Program-made: the position numbers and the translations under genes
Origin: an uncultured Holophagaceae bacterium
Lineage (GTDB): Bacteria; Acidobacteriota; Holophagae; Holophagales; Holophagaceae
DNA length: 43,754 bases
Assembly (NCBI GenBank): GCA_903863195.1
Contig: CAIPAY010000243.1
Span: 1 to 43,754 of the forward strand
Reading direction: 5' to 3'
Notes under the pieces: generated by a model
What the model was told of the DNA's origin: nothing
Seen by the model: only the letters and a program-made list of their open reading frames with translations
Databases searched by the model: none
In this document: piece by piece, positions 27,429-35,124 of the stretch
Position numbering within the stretch: position 1 is the first letter of the stretch
Layout of the letters: each line of letters starts with the position of its first letter

Positions 27429-27449
27429 GCTGCGCACCCTGTGCGCAGC
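27429..27449. terminator. First hairpin of a tandem pair between convergent genes
   Basis: GCTGCGCAC (27429-27437), a CCT loop and GTGCGCAGC (27441-27449) form a perfect 9-bp stem. It lies 24 nt after the lipoprotein stop. Neither strand shows a full U-tract. Confidence 0.6.
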
Positions 27450-27452
27450 TAT

Positions 27453-27480
27453 CAGAATGCGGCCGAACGGCCGCATTCTG
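27453..27480. terminator. Second hairpin: 13-bp perfect palindrome, probable bidirectional terminator
   Basis: CAGAATGCGGCCG and CGGCCGCATTCTG form a perfect 13-bp inverted repeat with an AA loop. It lies 3 nt after the first hairpin and 22 nt before the tdh stop (minus strand). It is well placed to end both the lipoprotein and tdh transcripts. Confidence 0.7.
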
Positions 27481-27502
27481 CAAAGGACGGAAGGCGAACC
27501 GG

Positions 27503-28534
27503 CTACTTCACGCCCCAGTCGAGGATCACCTTGCCGCTCTGGCCGCTGCGCATGGCGTCGAAGCCCTGCTGGAAGTCGTCGATGCCGAAGCGGTGGGTAA
27601 TCACGGGGCTGATGTCCAGGCCGCTCTGGATCATGGCGGCCATCTTGTACCAGGTCTCGAACATCTCCCGGCCGTAGATCCCCTTCAGGATCAGCCCCTT
27701 GAAGATCACCTGGCTCCAGTCCACGGCGCAGTCCCCGGGCAGGATGCCCAGCAGGGCGACGCGGCCGCCGTGGTGCATGGCCTCCAGCATCGACTCGAAG
27801 GCGTTGCGGTTGCCGCTCATCTCCAGGCCCACGTCGAAGCCCTCGGTCATGCCCAGCTGCACCATGACTTCTGGCAGGGTGGTCTTGGCGGCGTTCACGG
27901 CCAAAGTCGCGCCCATCTTGCGGGCCAGGTCCAGGCGGTACTCGTTCACATCCGTGATGACCACGTGCCGAGCGCCCACGTGCTTGGCGATGGCGACGGC
28001 CATGATGCCGATGGGTCCGGCGCCGGTGATGAGCACGTCCTCGCCCACCATGTCGAAGCTGAGGGCCGTGTGCGCGGCGTTGCCATAGGGATCGAAGATG
28101 GCGGCGGCCTCGTCCGAGACGTTGTCCGGCACCTTGAACACGTTGAAGGCCGGGATGCTCAGATATTCCGCGAAGGAGCCTGTGCGGTTCACGCCCACAC
28201 CCACGGTGTTGCGGCAGAGGTGCCGCTTGCCGGCCCGGCAGTTGCGGCAGTGCCCGCAGGTGATGTGCCCCTCGCCGCTGACCCGGTCGCCGGGCTTGTA
28301 GCCCTCGACCTCGCCGCCCACCCGCTCGATGATGCCGTAGTACTCGTGGCCCACCACCATGGGCACGGGAATGGTCTTCTGGGCCCACTCGTCCCAGTTG
28401 TAGATGTGGACGTCGGTGCCGCAGATGGCGCTCTTGTGGACGCGGATCAGCACGTCGTTGTGGCCCACTTCGGGCAGGGGAACCTCCCCCATCCAGATGC
28501 CTTCCTCGCGCTTGGACTTGAGCAGTGCCTTCAT
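27503..28534 (-). CDS. tdh: L-threonine 3-dehydrogenase
   Basis: 343 residues from ATG 28534, preceded by GGAGG at 5-nt spacing. The open frame extends upstream to 28714, but that part is not protein-like. It oxidises L-threonine to 2-amino-3-ketobutyrate with NAD+. The sequence tracks the E. coli enzyme closely by eye: [15 protein letters not shown], then [15 protein letters not shown] (catalytic Zn Cys), [14 protein letters not shown] (structural Zn), [17 protein letters not shown] (NAD fold) and [16 protein letters not shown]. The product is the substrate of Kbl, encoded at 31839-33035 on the same strand but not in the same operon. Confidence 0.98.
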   Translation of the reverse strand: MKALLKSKREEGIWMGEVPLPEVGHNDVLIRVHKSAICGTDVHIYNWDEWAQKTIPVPMVVGHEYYGIIERVGGEVEGYKPGDRVSGEGHITCGHCRNCRAGKRHLCRNTVGVGVNRTGSFAEYLSIPAFNVFKVPDNVSDEAAAIFDPYGNAAHTALSFDMVGEDVLITGAGPIGIMAVAIAKHVGARHVVITDVNEYRLDLARKMGATLAVNAAKTTLPEVMVQLGMTEGFDVGLEMSGNRNAFESMLEAMHHGGRVALLGILPGDCAVDWSQVIFKGLILKGIYGREMFETWYKMAAMIQSGLDISPVITHRFGIDDFQQGFDAMRSGQSGKVILDWGVK

Positions 28535-28588
28535 GGAGTCCTCCACTGCCTCCATTTCACCACCACCGCCAAGGAACCGGGTCCGGAC

Positions 28589-28616
28589 TTGACGATCTGT
28601 GAACCCAGCCGATAAA
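28589..28616 (+). promoter_or_regulatory. Predicted sigma70 promoter of the asnB leader
   Basis: The -35 element TTGACG (28589-28594, 5 of 6 consensus) is followed by a 16-bp spacer and the -10 element GATAAA (28611-28616, 4 of 6). Transcription would begin near 28623, about 12 nt before the leader-peptide ATG. The -10 lies inside an 18-bp imperfect direct repeat. Confidence 0.65.
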
Positions 28617-28634
28617 GTGAACCCAGGCGATTCA
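28599..28634. repeat. 18-bp imperfect tandem repeat over the asnB -10 region
   Basis: GTGAACCCAGCCGATAAA (28599-28616) is followed at once by GTGAACCCAGGCGATTCA (28617-28634). Fourteen of 18 bases agree. It covers the spacer end, the -10 and the start site. It could be an operator for a regulator shared with divergent tdh, or a chance duplication. Confidence 0.55.
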
Positions 28635-28721
28635 ATGACTACTCCCCTCCCGCGGCCCAACCGCAACAATAATCGGCTCCCTCGCGCGGATCGTGCGTGG
28701 GCCGGTGAGGGCATCTCCTAG
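28635..28721 (+). CDS. Asn-rich leader peptide of the asnB attenuator
   Basis: A 28-codon ORF from ATG 28635 to TAG 28719-28721, with AGGCG 5 nt upstream of the start. Codons 9, 11, 12 and 13 are AAC, AAC, AAT, AAT (peptide segment PNRNNNRL). Four Asn in five codons is far above expectation in this GC-rich genome, where AAT is also a rare codon. The ORF lies between a good promoter and an intrinsic terminator directly upstream of asparagine synthetase. The arrangement matches leader peptides of amino-acid operons under ribosome-mediated attenuation, such as those of trp, his and thr. The peptide itself probably has no function beyond sensing charged tRNA-Asn. Translation is inferred, not shown. 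Confidence 0.75.
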   Translation: MTTPLPRPNRNNNRLPRADRAWAGEGIS

Positions 28722-28752
28722 ATTCCTGCTTCCCCGGACCACCCCGATTCGC
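28686..28752 (+). promoter_or_regulatory. Candidate antiterminator pairing in the asnB leader
   Basis: GCGGATCG at 28686-28693, 13 nt after the last Asn codon, repeats exactly the GCGGATCG of the terminator 3' arm (28757-28764). It can therefore pair instead with the terminator 5' arm CGATTCGC (28745-28752). A rival upstream hairpin is GGCCCA (28654-28659) with TGGGCC (28698-28703), extended by CGCA (28662-28665) with TGCG (28694-28697); it encloses three of the four Asn codons. A ribosome stalled on the Asn codons would block the rival hairpin and favour antitermination. Confidence 0.6.
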
Positions 28753-28778
28753 GCAAGCGGATCGGGGCTTTTTCTTTT
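28742..28778 (+). terminator. Intrinsic terminator (attenuator) upstream of asnB
   Basis: CCCCGATTCGC (28742-28752), a GCAA tetraloop and GCGGATCGGGG (28757-28767) form an 11-bp stem with one U-G pair, followed by CTTTTTCTTTT (28768-28778). The asnB ribosome site GGAG (28779-28782) abuts the U-tract. No full-length gene on this strand ends upstream, so its natural role is premature termination of the asnB leader transcript. Confidence 0.85.
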
Positions 28779-28787
28779 GGAGTTTCC

Positions 28788-30497
28788 ATGTGCGGCATCC
28801 TCACCATCCTCGGCATCGACCCGGCCCGTTCGAACCCCGCGGAGCTTCGGCGCCAGGCCCTGGCCATGGCCCGGAAGATCCGGCACCGGGGACCGGACTG
28901 GAGCGGCATCTACAGCGATGAGCGGGCCATCCTCGTCCACGAGCGGCTCTCCATCGTGGACGTGGAGCACGGCGCCCAGCCTCTGCTGGACACCCTCAAG
29001 GGCACGGTGCTGGCGGTCAACGGGGAGATCTACAACCACAAGGAGCTCCGCGAGGGGCTGACCGGGGTCCACGACTTCCAGACCAAGTCGGACTGCGAGG
29101 TCATCCTCTACCTCTACGACGAGCTGGAGCCCCGGGACTTCCTGAACCGCATGAACGGCATCTTCGCCTTCGTGCTCTACGACCCCAAGCGCGAGACCTA
29201 CCTCATCGCCCGGGATCCCATCGGCGTCATCCCCCTCTATGTGGGCTGGGACAAGCACGAGAACCTCATCGTCGCCTCGGAGATGAAGGCCCTGGTGGGC
29301 CACTGCGAGCGCATCCGCGAGGTGCCGCCCGGCACCTACTTCCTGGGCCACGAGGCGGACCAGGGCTTCCAGCGCTACTACCAGCCGGACTGGGCGGAGC
29401 CGGGCTACGTCCCCACGGAGCCCTACGATCCCGTCGCCCTGCGCGAGTCCCTGGAGGCCGCCGTCCACCGCCAGCTCATGTGTGACGTCCCCTATGGCGT
29501 GCTCATCTCCGGCGGTGTGGACTCCTCCATCATCTCGTCCGTCGCAGCCAAGTTCCGGGACAACCGCGTGGAAGAGGGCGATTCGGGCCCCGCCTGGTGG
29601 CCCCGCATCCACAGCTTTGCCGTGGGCCTGGTGGGCGCCCCGGACCTGGCCCCGGCCCGCAAGGTGGCCGACTACATCGGCGCCATCCACCATGAGATCC
29701 ACTTCACGGTGCAGGAGGGCCTGGATGCCCTGTCCGACGTGATCCACCACATCGAGACCTTCGACGTCACCACCATCCGGGCCTCGACCCCCATGTATCT
29801 CCTCATGCGGAAGATCCGGGCCATGGGCATCAAGATGGTGCTGTCCGGCGAGGGCGCGGATGAGATCTTCGGCGGCTACCTCTACTTCCACAAGGCCCCC
29901 AACGGCCAGGAGCTGCACGAGGAGCTGGTCCGCAAGCTCCAGAAGCTGCACCTCTATGACTGCGCCCGGGCCAACAAGTCCAGCGCCGCCTGGGGTGTGG
30001 AGGCCCGCGTGCCCTTCCTGGACCGGGAGTTCCTGGACGTGGCCATGCGCATGAACCCGGACGTCAAGCTGCCCCGCAACGCCCCCCGGCCCAGGCCCAT
30101 GGAGAAGTGGCCGCTGCGCCAGGCCTTCGTGGGGGCCATCCCCGATGAGGTGCTGTGGCGCCAGAAGGAGCAGTTCTCGGACGGCGTCGGCTACTCCTGG
30201 ATCGACTCCCTGAAGGCCCACGCGGAGAAAGAGGTCAGCGACCGCATGCTGGCCGGCGCCGCGGAGCGCTTCCCGGTGAAGACCCCCGAGACCAAGGAGG
30301 CCTACCTCTACCGCCAGCTCTTCGAGCACCACTTCCCCAGCGCCACCGCCATCAACTGCGTCCCCTTCGAGCGCAGCGTCGCCTGCAGCACCGAGACCGC
30401 CCTGCGCTGGGATGCCGCGTTCGCGAACATGGCTGACCCCTCCGGCCGCGCCGTCATGGACATCCATGATGAGGGCTACAAGGCCGACAATGCCTGA
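28788..30497 (+). CDS. asnB: Asparagine synthetase B (glutamine-hydrolysing)
   Basis: A 569-residue class II glutamine amidotransferase that makes Asn from Asp, Gln and ATP. Cys2 (MCGIL) is the glutaminase nucleophile. RHRGPDWSGIY, HERLSIVDV and VNGEIYNHKEL are the Gln-binding motifs. The PP-loop SGGVDSS at 241-247 starts the synthetase domain. GEGADEIFGGYLYFHKAP and WRQKEQFSDGVGYSW follow, ending in DPSGRAV as in E. coli AsnB, which it matches by eye over its whole length. GGAG with 5-nt spacing precedes ATG 28788. Expression is probably set by the attenuator at 28635-28778. The next small ORF overlaps its 3' end by 8 nt. Confidence 0.98.
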   Translation: MCGILTILGIDPARSNPAELRRQALAMARKIRHRGPDWSGIYSDERAILVHERLSIVDVEHGAQPLLDTLKGTVLAVNGEIYNHKELREGLTGVHDFQTKSDCEVILYLYDELEPRDFLNRMNGIFAFVLYDPKRETYLIARDPIGVIPLYVGWDKHENLIVASEMKALVGHCERIREVPPGTYFLGHEADQGFQRYYQPDWAEPGYVPTEPYDPVALRESLEAAVHRQLMCDVPYGVLISGGVDSSIISSVAAKFRDNRVEEGDSGPAWWPRIHSFAVGLVGAPDLAPARKVADYIGAIHHEIHFTVQEGLDALSDVIHHIETFDVTTIRASTPMYLLMRKIRAMGIKMVLSGEGADEIFGGYLYFHKAPNGQELHEELVRKLQKLHLYDCARANKSSAAWGVEARVPFLDREFLDVAMRMNPDVKLPRNAPRPRPMEKWPLRQAFVGAIPDEVLWRQKEQFSDGVGYSWIDSLKAHAEKEVSDRMLAGAAERFPVKTPETKEAYLYRQLFEHHFPSATAINCVPFERSVACSTETALRWDAAFANMADPSGRAVMDIHDEGYKADNA

Positions 30498-30735
30498 TCC
30501 CGAAGCCGGACTCGCGCTGCTGATGGACCGGATCAAGCCCGGCTCGGGGCGGCAGGTGCGGGTGCCGGAGCCCTGGGAGCCACCGGTCTTCGCGTGCTAC
30601 GAGGACATCCGGCCCTGGCTGAAGGAGTCGGTCCTCACGGCGGAGATGTATGAGCGCTTTCCGGACGGGCGGTGGACCCTCCAGCTCCTGTTGAAGGAAC
30701 AGAACCCGGGCACGTATCGCTACATCGTCCTCTGA
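30490..30735 (+). CDS. Small protein of unknown function coupled to asnB
   Basis: An 81-residue ORF from ATG 30490, overlapping the asnB 3' end by 8 nt. It ends 13 nt before the rhodanese gene. The protein is acidic/aromatic and soluble (VPEPWEPPVFACYEDIRPWL, YERFPDGRWTLQLLL, TYRYIVL). I do not recognise a family. GC-rich third positions and the tight spacing support it being real. It may simply be a co-transcribed passenger. Confidence 0.6.
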   Translation: MPDPEAGLALLMDRIKPGSGRQVRVPEPWEPPVFACYEDIRPWLKESVLTAEMYERFPDGRWTLQLLLKEQNPGTYRYIVL

Positions 30736-30748
30736 GCAAAGCCGGACC

Positions 30749-31396
30749 ATGCGACCGCCCTGGCACTCGACCACCTTCCGCGTCCTGACCCTGGGGGCGA
30801 TCTCCCTGCTGGTGGCCGTCCTCGCCCACCGGGTTGCGGCTCCGTCCCGCCGCCTGGCTTGGCGGAGCACCCTGGCGCCGAGTCCCGCTCCCGCGAACCC
30901 GCCCGGCCTGCCGGAGCGCCGAGACCAGCCCCTGCCCAGCCCTTCCAGCCCGGAAGCCCCTCCCCAGGGCACCAAGCCCGCAGCCCCGGCGCCCAGGGCC
31001 AAGCCCACACCGACCCCCGCGCCGGCGCAGCCCGCCCCGACCCCGGCGCCCATCACCGAGATCAGCAGCCAGGAGGCCTGGCAGGCCTTCCTGGCCGGGC
31101 GGCCCTTCCTGGACGCCCGCCGCAGCGGGGAGTTCACCGAAGGTCACCTCCCGGGCGCCTGGAACACCCCGGTCTGGGAGGCCGATCTGGACGACCGGCT
31201 GCTGGACTTCAAGGCCCAGCGCCGCCCCGGCGCCGGCGATGCCATCGTCATCTACTGCAGCGGCGGCGACTGCCGGGACTCCCACCTGCTTGCCGAGAAG
31301 CTCCTGGCCCAGGGCTACTTCCACCTTCTCGTCTACCGCGCTGGCTACCCGGACTGGGTGGCCCAGGGGCACCCGGTCGAGAAGGGCGGACGATGA
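30749..31396 (+). CDS. Membrane-anchored rhodanese-domain protein
   Basis: A 215-residue protein. An N-terminal hydrophobic helix (VLTLGAISLLVAVLAHRVAA) is followed by a long Pro/Ala-rich linker (about 40-100), and then a rhodanese domain: FLDARRSGEFTEGHLPGAWN, then IVIYCSGGDCRDSHLLAEKL with the catalytic Cys in CSGGDC, then GYPDWVAQGHPVE. The domain would sit in the periplasm. Its stop overlaps the start of the MauE/DoxX-like gene (ATGA), a pairing seen in other bacteria. Joint work in thiol or sulfur redox is inferred. Confidence 0.88.
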   Translation: MRPPWHSTTFRVLTLGAISLLVAVLAHRVAAPSRRLAWRSTLAPSPAPANPPGLPERRDQPLPSPSSPEAPPQGTKPAAPAPRAKPTPTPAPAQPAPTPAPITEISSQEAWQAFLAGRPFLDARRSGEFTEGHLPGAWNTPVWEADLDDRLLDFKAQRRPGAGDAIVIYCSGGDCRDSHLLAEKLLAQGYFHLLVYRAGYPDWVAQGHPVEKGGR

Positions 31397-31842
31397 GCCG
31401 CTGGCTGCTGCATCCCCGCCTGACGCTGCTGTTCCGGCTCATCCTCGGCGTGACCTTCGTGCTGGCGGCCCTGCCCAAGCTGGCGGATCCGCCGAGTCTG
31501 GCCAAGGCCATCTGGGCCTACCAGCTGGTGCCGGCCCTGGTCCTGAACCCCATGGCCCTGGTGCTGCCCTGGCTGGAGCTGGTCTGCGGGCTGGCGTTGC
31601 TGGCGGGCATCTGGGTCCGGGCCGCGGCCCTGTGGGTGGGGGCCCTGCTCCTCGCCTTCAGCCTGGCCCTGGCGGTCAACCTCGCCCAGCACCGCCCCAT
31701 CGACTGCGGCTGCTTCGGGGCCGCCGGCCCCCGCACCGAAGTCGAGCGCCTGACCGACATGCGCCGGGATCTCCTCCGGGACCTGGGCCTGCTGCTCCTG
31801 GTCGCCCAGGTGCTGGCGGCCACGGCACCGAGAAAGCCCTAG
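31393..31842 (+). CDS. MauE/DoxX-like integral membrane protein
   Basis: A 149-residue protein with four membrane helices. [20 protein letters not shown] is a typical DoxX/MauE first helix, [20 protein letters not shown] the second. The motif PIDCGCFG between the third and fourth helices is the MauE-type Cys pair. MauE-like proteins support disulfide or cofactor chemistry in the periplasm. The ATG at 31393 overlaps the rhodanese stop by 4 nt. Its TAG stop lies within CCTAGG and shares bases with the kbl stop on the other strand. Confidence 0.87.
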   Translation: MSRWLLHPRLTLLFRLILGVTFVLAALPKLADPPSLAKAIWAYQLVPALVLNPMALVLPWLELVCGLALLAGIWVRAAALWVGALLLAFSLALAVNLAQHRPIDCGCFGAAGPRTEVERLTDMRRDLLRDLGLLLLVAQVLAATAPRKP

Positions 31843-33035
31843 GACGGAAGGACACCCAGCTCGCGACCTACTTTGGTAAAGGCGGCGATGGCGTGGTCGA
31901 TGTCCTCGGGGGTGTGGGCCGCTGACAGCTGGGTGCGGATGCGGGCCAGGCCCTTGGGCACTACCGGGAAGAAGAAGCCGATGACATAGACACCCTCGTC
32001 CAGCAGGCGGCGGGCGAACTCCTGGGCCAGGGGCGCCTCGTAGAGCATGACGGGCACGATGGGATGCTCGCCCGGCAGCAGGTTGAAGCCCGCGGCTTCC
32101 ATGCCGGCGCGGAACCGGCGGGCGTTGGCATGGACCTTCTGGATGAGGTCCCCGCTGTCCGCCAGCAGGTCCAGCACCTGCAGGGTCGCCGCCACGATGG
32201 AGGGCGCCACGGAATTGGAGAACAGGTAGGGCCGGGCTTTCTGGCGCAGCCACTCGATGGCCTCGCGCTTGCCGGCGATGTAGCCGCCAGAGGCGCCACC
32301 CAGGGCCTTGCCGAAGGTGCCCGTCATGAAGTCCACGCGGCCCATGACCCCGCAGTGCTCGTGGGTGCCGCGCCCGTGCTCACCCATGAAGCCCACCGCA
32401 TGGCTGTCGTCCACCATCACCATGGCGCCGTACTGCTCGGCCAGGTCGCAGATCGCGCCCAGCTTGGCGATGTACCCATCCATGCTGAAGACCCCATCCG
32501 TGACCACCAGCTTGAATCGGGCGCCGGCGGCGTCCGCGGCCTGGAGCTGGGCCTCCAGGTCCGCCATGTCCGAGTTGGCATAGCGGAACCGCTGGGCCTT
32601 GCAGAGCCGGATGCCGTCGATGATCGACGCGTGGTTCAGGGCGTCACTGATGACCGCGTCCTCCTCGCCCAGGAGGCCCTCGAAGATGGCGCCATTCGCG
32701 TCAAAGCAGGATGAGTAGAGCTGGGTGTCCTCGAAGCCCAGGAAGGCCGCGAGCTTCAACTCCAGCTCCCGGTGGATGTCCTGGGTGCCGCAGATGAAGC
32801 GGACCGAGGCCATGCCGAAGCCGTGGCCGTCCATGACCCCCTTGGCTGCCGCGATCACCGCCGGGTGGTTGGCCAGGCCCAGGTAGTTGTTGGCGCAGAG
32901 GCAGACCACCTGCCGGCCGTTGGCCGTCAGCCGGGGCTGCTGGGGGGTCGTGATGACCCGCTCGGTCTTGTAGAGCCCCGCCTCCTTCAGCAGCTCGAGC
33001 TCGCGGTTCAGGTGGGCCAGATAGCCAGGATTCAT
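31839..33035 (-). CDS. kbl: Glycine C-acetyltransferase (2-amino-3-ketobutyrate CoA ligase)
   Basis: 398 residues from ATG 33035, preceded by GGAG at 7-nt spacing. The frame is open further upstream, but the segment is not protein-like. It is a PLP enzyme that splits 2-amino-3-ketobutyrate, the Tdh product, with CoA into glycine and acetyl-CoA. Signatures: [15 protein letters not shown], then [34 protein letters not shown] (PLP-binding Asp) and [18 protein letters not shown] with the Schiff-base Lys in GKALGG. Length and sequence match E. coli Kbl closely. It is convergent with the MauE-like gene and divergent from the lipoprotein at 33136. Confidence 0.98.
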   Translation of the reverse strand: MNPGYLAHLNRELELLKEAGLYKTERVITTPQQPRLTANGRQVVCLCANNYLGLANHPAVIAAAKGVMDGHGFGMASVRFICGTQDIHRELELKLAAFLGFEDTQLYSSCFDANGAIFEGLLGEEDAVISDALNHASIIDGIRLCKAQRFRYANSDMADLEAQLQAADAAGARFKLVVTDGVFSMDGYIAKLGAICDLAEQYGAMVMVDDSHAVGFMGEHGRGTHEHCGVMGRVDFMTGTFGKALGGASGGYIAGKREAIEWLRQKARPYLFSNSVAPSIVAATLQVLDLLADSGDLIQKVHANARRFRAGMEAAGFNLLPGEHPIVPVMLYEAPLAQEFARRLLDEGVYVIGFFFPVVPKGLARIRTQLSAAHTPEDIDHAIAAFTKVGRELGVLPS

Positions 33036-33135
33036 GGGAAAACTCCAGCAGGGTCGGGCCATAGGATACTCCGGGGTTTCCAGGCAGACCCCCAGTTGTG
33101 TCACCATCCTTTTCGAACCGACAAGGAATCTGCCG

Positions 33136-33693
33136 ATGCGACCACTCTTCCTCCTCCCCGTCCTCCTCGCCACCCTGGCCTGCAGCTCGAAGCTCGACAA
33201 AGGAAAAGCCGAAGACGCGATCCGCAAGAGCTATCCGGTGGTCATCCCCATCACCATTCCAGAACAGGTCACCGCCGAGCGGGGTACGCCCGACCACCTG
33301 CGCCAGAAGACCCTCCGGGAGAATCTTGAGCAGAGCGGTGGGTTCGAGACGGCCGTGCTGCTGGACGGCAACCGCGAGACCTGTGTCTTCCGCCTGAAGC
33401 CCGGCGCCTCCAAGGGCATCAAGCCCACCGCCAGGGGGCTCAAGGCCGGCTTTCTGCTCCCGGTGGCCGAGGGGGGATTCGTCCGGGTGCTCAAGGTTGA
33501 CGCTAGCACGGAGACCGCCAAGGTGACCTACGAGATCCGCCTCCAGAACCCCACCAGCCACTTCCCGCTCTTCCTGTCCATGCACCCGGAGAGCAAGGTG
33601 GGGGATCTCAAGGAGCGCCACGCGACGTTCCGGAAGCGGGGCGGCAGCTGGGAGCTGTCTGGTACGGACGAAGCCTTCCACAAGGCCGAGTAG
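33136..33693 (+). CDS. Lipoprotein of unknown function
   Basis: 185 residues from ATG 33136, with a lipoprotein signal ending [10 protein letters not shown]. The longer frame from 33034 overlaps the kbl start and is not used. The mature part ([20 protein letters not shown], then [20 protein letters not shown], then [16 protein letters not shown]) resembles small secreted alpha/beta proteins of unknown role. I recognise no named family. It is divergent from kbl, with about 100 nt between the starts. Confidence 0.75.
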   Translation: MRPLFLLPVLLATLACSSKLDKGKAEDAIRKSYPVVIPITIPEQVTAERGTPDHLRQKTLRENLEQSGGFETAVLLDGNRETCVFRLKPGASKGIKPTARGLKAGFLLPVAEGGFVRVLKVDASTETAKVTYEIRLQNPTSHFPLFLSMHPESKVGDLKERHATFRKRGGSWELSGTDEAFHKAE

Positions 33694-33756
33694 CCGGATT
33701 CCCTCCGGCGGCAGGACTCCGAAGGGCCCTTCCCTCCAGAAGACACTGAGGACCGA

Positions 33757-35118
33757 GTGAACCACACCCCTGCCTTCCGCCTGCGCCGCTTCCTGAACTG
33801 GTTCCCCCTAGGCCTGACCTACGCGGCCATGTACATGGGCCGCTACAACTTCAACATCGTGAAGAACGACATCGGCGCCTGGTACCACCTGGACAAGGGT
33901 CAGATGGGCATCATCGCCACCGCGGGCTTCTGGACCTACGGCCTGTCCGTGGCCCTCAACGGCCCCCTGGCGGACTACTTCGGGGGCCGCAAGGCCATCC
34001 TGGTGGGCGCCCTGGGCGCCGCCGCGGTGAACGTGGGCATCGGGTTCATGTTCCTGGACAACCACGTCAGCCAGATCCTGCTCAGCATGAGCCTGCTCTG
34101 GAGCCTGAACATGTACTTCCAGAGCTTCGGGGCCCTCTCCGTGGTGAAGGTCAACAGCACCTGGTTCCACGTCAAGGAACGGGGCGTCTTCGGCGGCATC
34201 TTCGGCACCATGATCAGCTCCGGGTATTTCCTGGCCACCACCATCGGCGCCTGGCTGCTGGCCAGCTTCCACAGCTGGACGGTCATCTGGTTCGTGCCCG
34301 CCGCTGCCATGGCCTTCATGTTCGGGGTGGACTGGCTGCTGGTGCGCAACCGCCCCAGCCACGCGGGCCTGGCGGACTTCGACACCGGGGACGGCTCCAA
34401 CGCCCACCTCGCCGAGGACGCCCCCCTGCCCCTGCGCGACCTGATCCGCCGGGTGTTCCGGAACCCGATCATCGTGGCCCTGATCTTCGCGGAGTTCTGC
34501 ACGGGCTTCGTGCGCCAGGGCGTGATGCTCTACTTCACGGAGTACCTGCAGGAGATCTACCACCTGGGCAAGAAGGAGCACCTGTTCTGGTGGACGGGCA
34601 TCGCCTTCATGGGCGGCGGCATCCTGGGCGGCCTGCTCTGCGGCTGGATGAGCGACCGGCTGTTCCAGTCCCGGCGCCCCCCCGTGGCCTTCGTGTTCTA
34701 CCTGATCCAGGTGGTCATGCTGGTCCTGCTGGGCCTCACCCTGGGCCAGGGCACGCGCGGCGGCCAGATCTGGGCCGTGGTCCTGCTGGGCCTCACGGCC
34801 ATGTTCATCTTCGGCGTGCACGGCATGCTCAGCGGCACGGCCAGCATGGACTTCGGCGGGCGCAAGGCCGCCGCCACGGTCACCGGCGCCCTGGACGGCA
34901 TCCAGTACATCGGCTCGGGCCTGACGGGCTTCGGCCTGGGCTGGATCCTCAAGACCTACGGCTGGGACGGCACGCCCCTCGTGGCGGGGGCGGGCCTCCA
35001 CAGCCACCAGCCCACCCACGCCTGGGTCTGGGTCGGCGCCATCATCCCCTTCAGCCTCATCGGCGCCTTCATCATGACCCGCATCTGGGGCGCCAAGGCG
35101 GGGTCAGGCGCGCACTGA
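33757..35118 (+). CDS. MFS transporter, organophosphate:phosphate antiporter (GlpT/UhpT) type
   Basis: A 453-residue membrane protein with 12 predicted helices. The N-terminal YMGRYNFNIVKNDIGAWY is the OPA-family signature with the conserved Arg in the first helix. ATAGFWTYGLSVALNGPLAD and YFGGRKAI follow as in GlpT/UhpT, which exchange sugar phosphates or glycerol-3-phosphate for phosphate. The substrate is not fixed by the sequence. The start is GTG 33757 with GAGG at 5-nt spacing. It lies 63 nt after the lipoprotein. The palindromic heptad element follows it. Confidence 0.9.
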   Translation: MNHTPAFRLRRFLNWFPLGLTYAAMYMGRYNFNIVKNDIGAWYHLDKGQMGIIATAGFWTYGLSVALNGPLADYFGGRKAILVGALGAAAVNVGIGFMFLDNHVSQILLSMSLLWSLNMYFQSFGALSVVKVNSTWFHVKERGVFGGIFGTMISSGYFLATTIGAWLLASFHSWTVIWFVPAAAMAFMFGVDWLLVRNRPSHAGLADFDTGDGSNAHLAEDAPLPLRDLIRRVFRNPIIVALIFAEFCTGFVRQGVMLYFTEYLQEIYHLGKKEHLFWWTGIAFMGGGILGGLLCGWMSDRLFQSRRPPVAFVFYLIQVVMLVLLGLTLGQGTRGGQIWAVVLLGLTAMFIFGVHGMLSGTASMDFGGRKAAATVTGALDGIQYIGSGLTGFGLGWILKTYGWDGTPLVAGAGLHSHQPTHAWVWVGAIIPFSLIGAFIMTRIWGAKAGSGAH

Positions 35119-35124
35119 CTCGGG

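Noticed and set aside
28535-28714. N-terminal extension of Tdh
   Set aside because: The open frame covers the asnB promoter and leader; the conserved Tdh N-terminus and a GGAGG site fix the start at 28534.
28623-28787. T-box riboswitch as the control of asnB
   Set aside because: The conserved T-box sequence (TGGNACCGCG-like) and a specifier loop are not present; the Asn-codon ORF and duplicated arm explain the terminator better.
30859-31392. Long frame upstream of the MauE-like start
   Set aside because: This part overlaps the rhodanese gene in another frame and has no protein-like features; ATG 31393 starts the first membrane helix.
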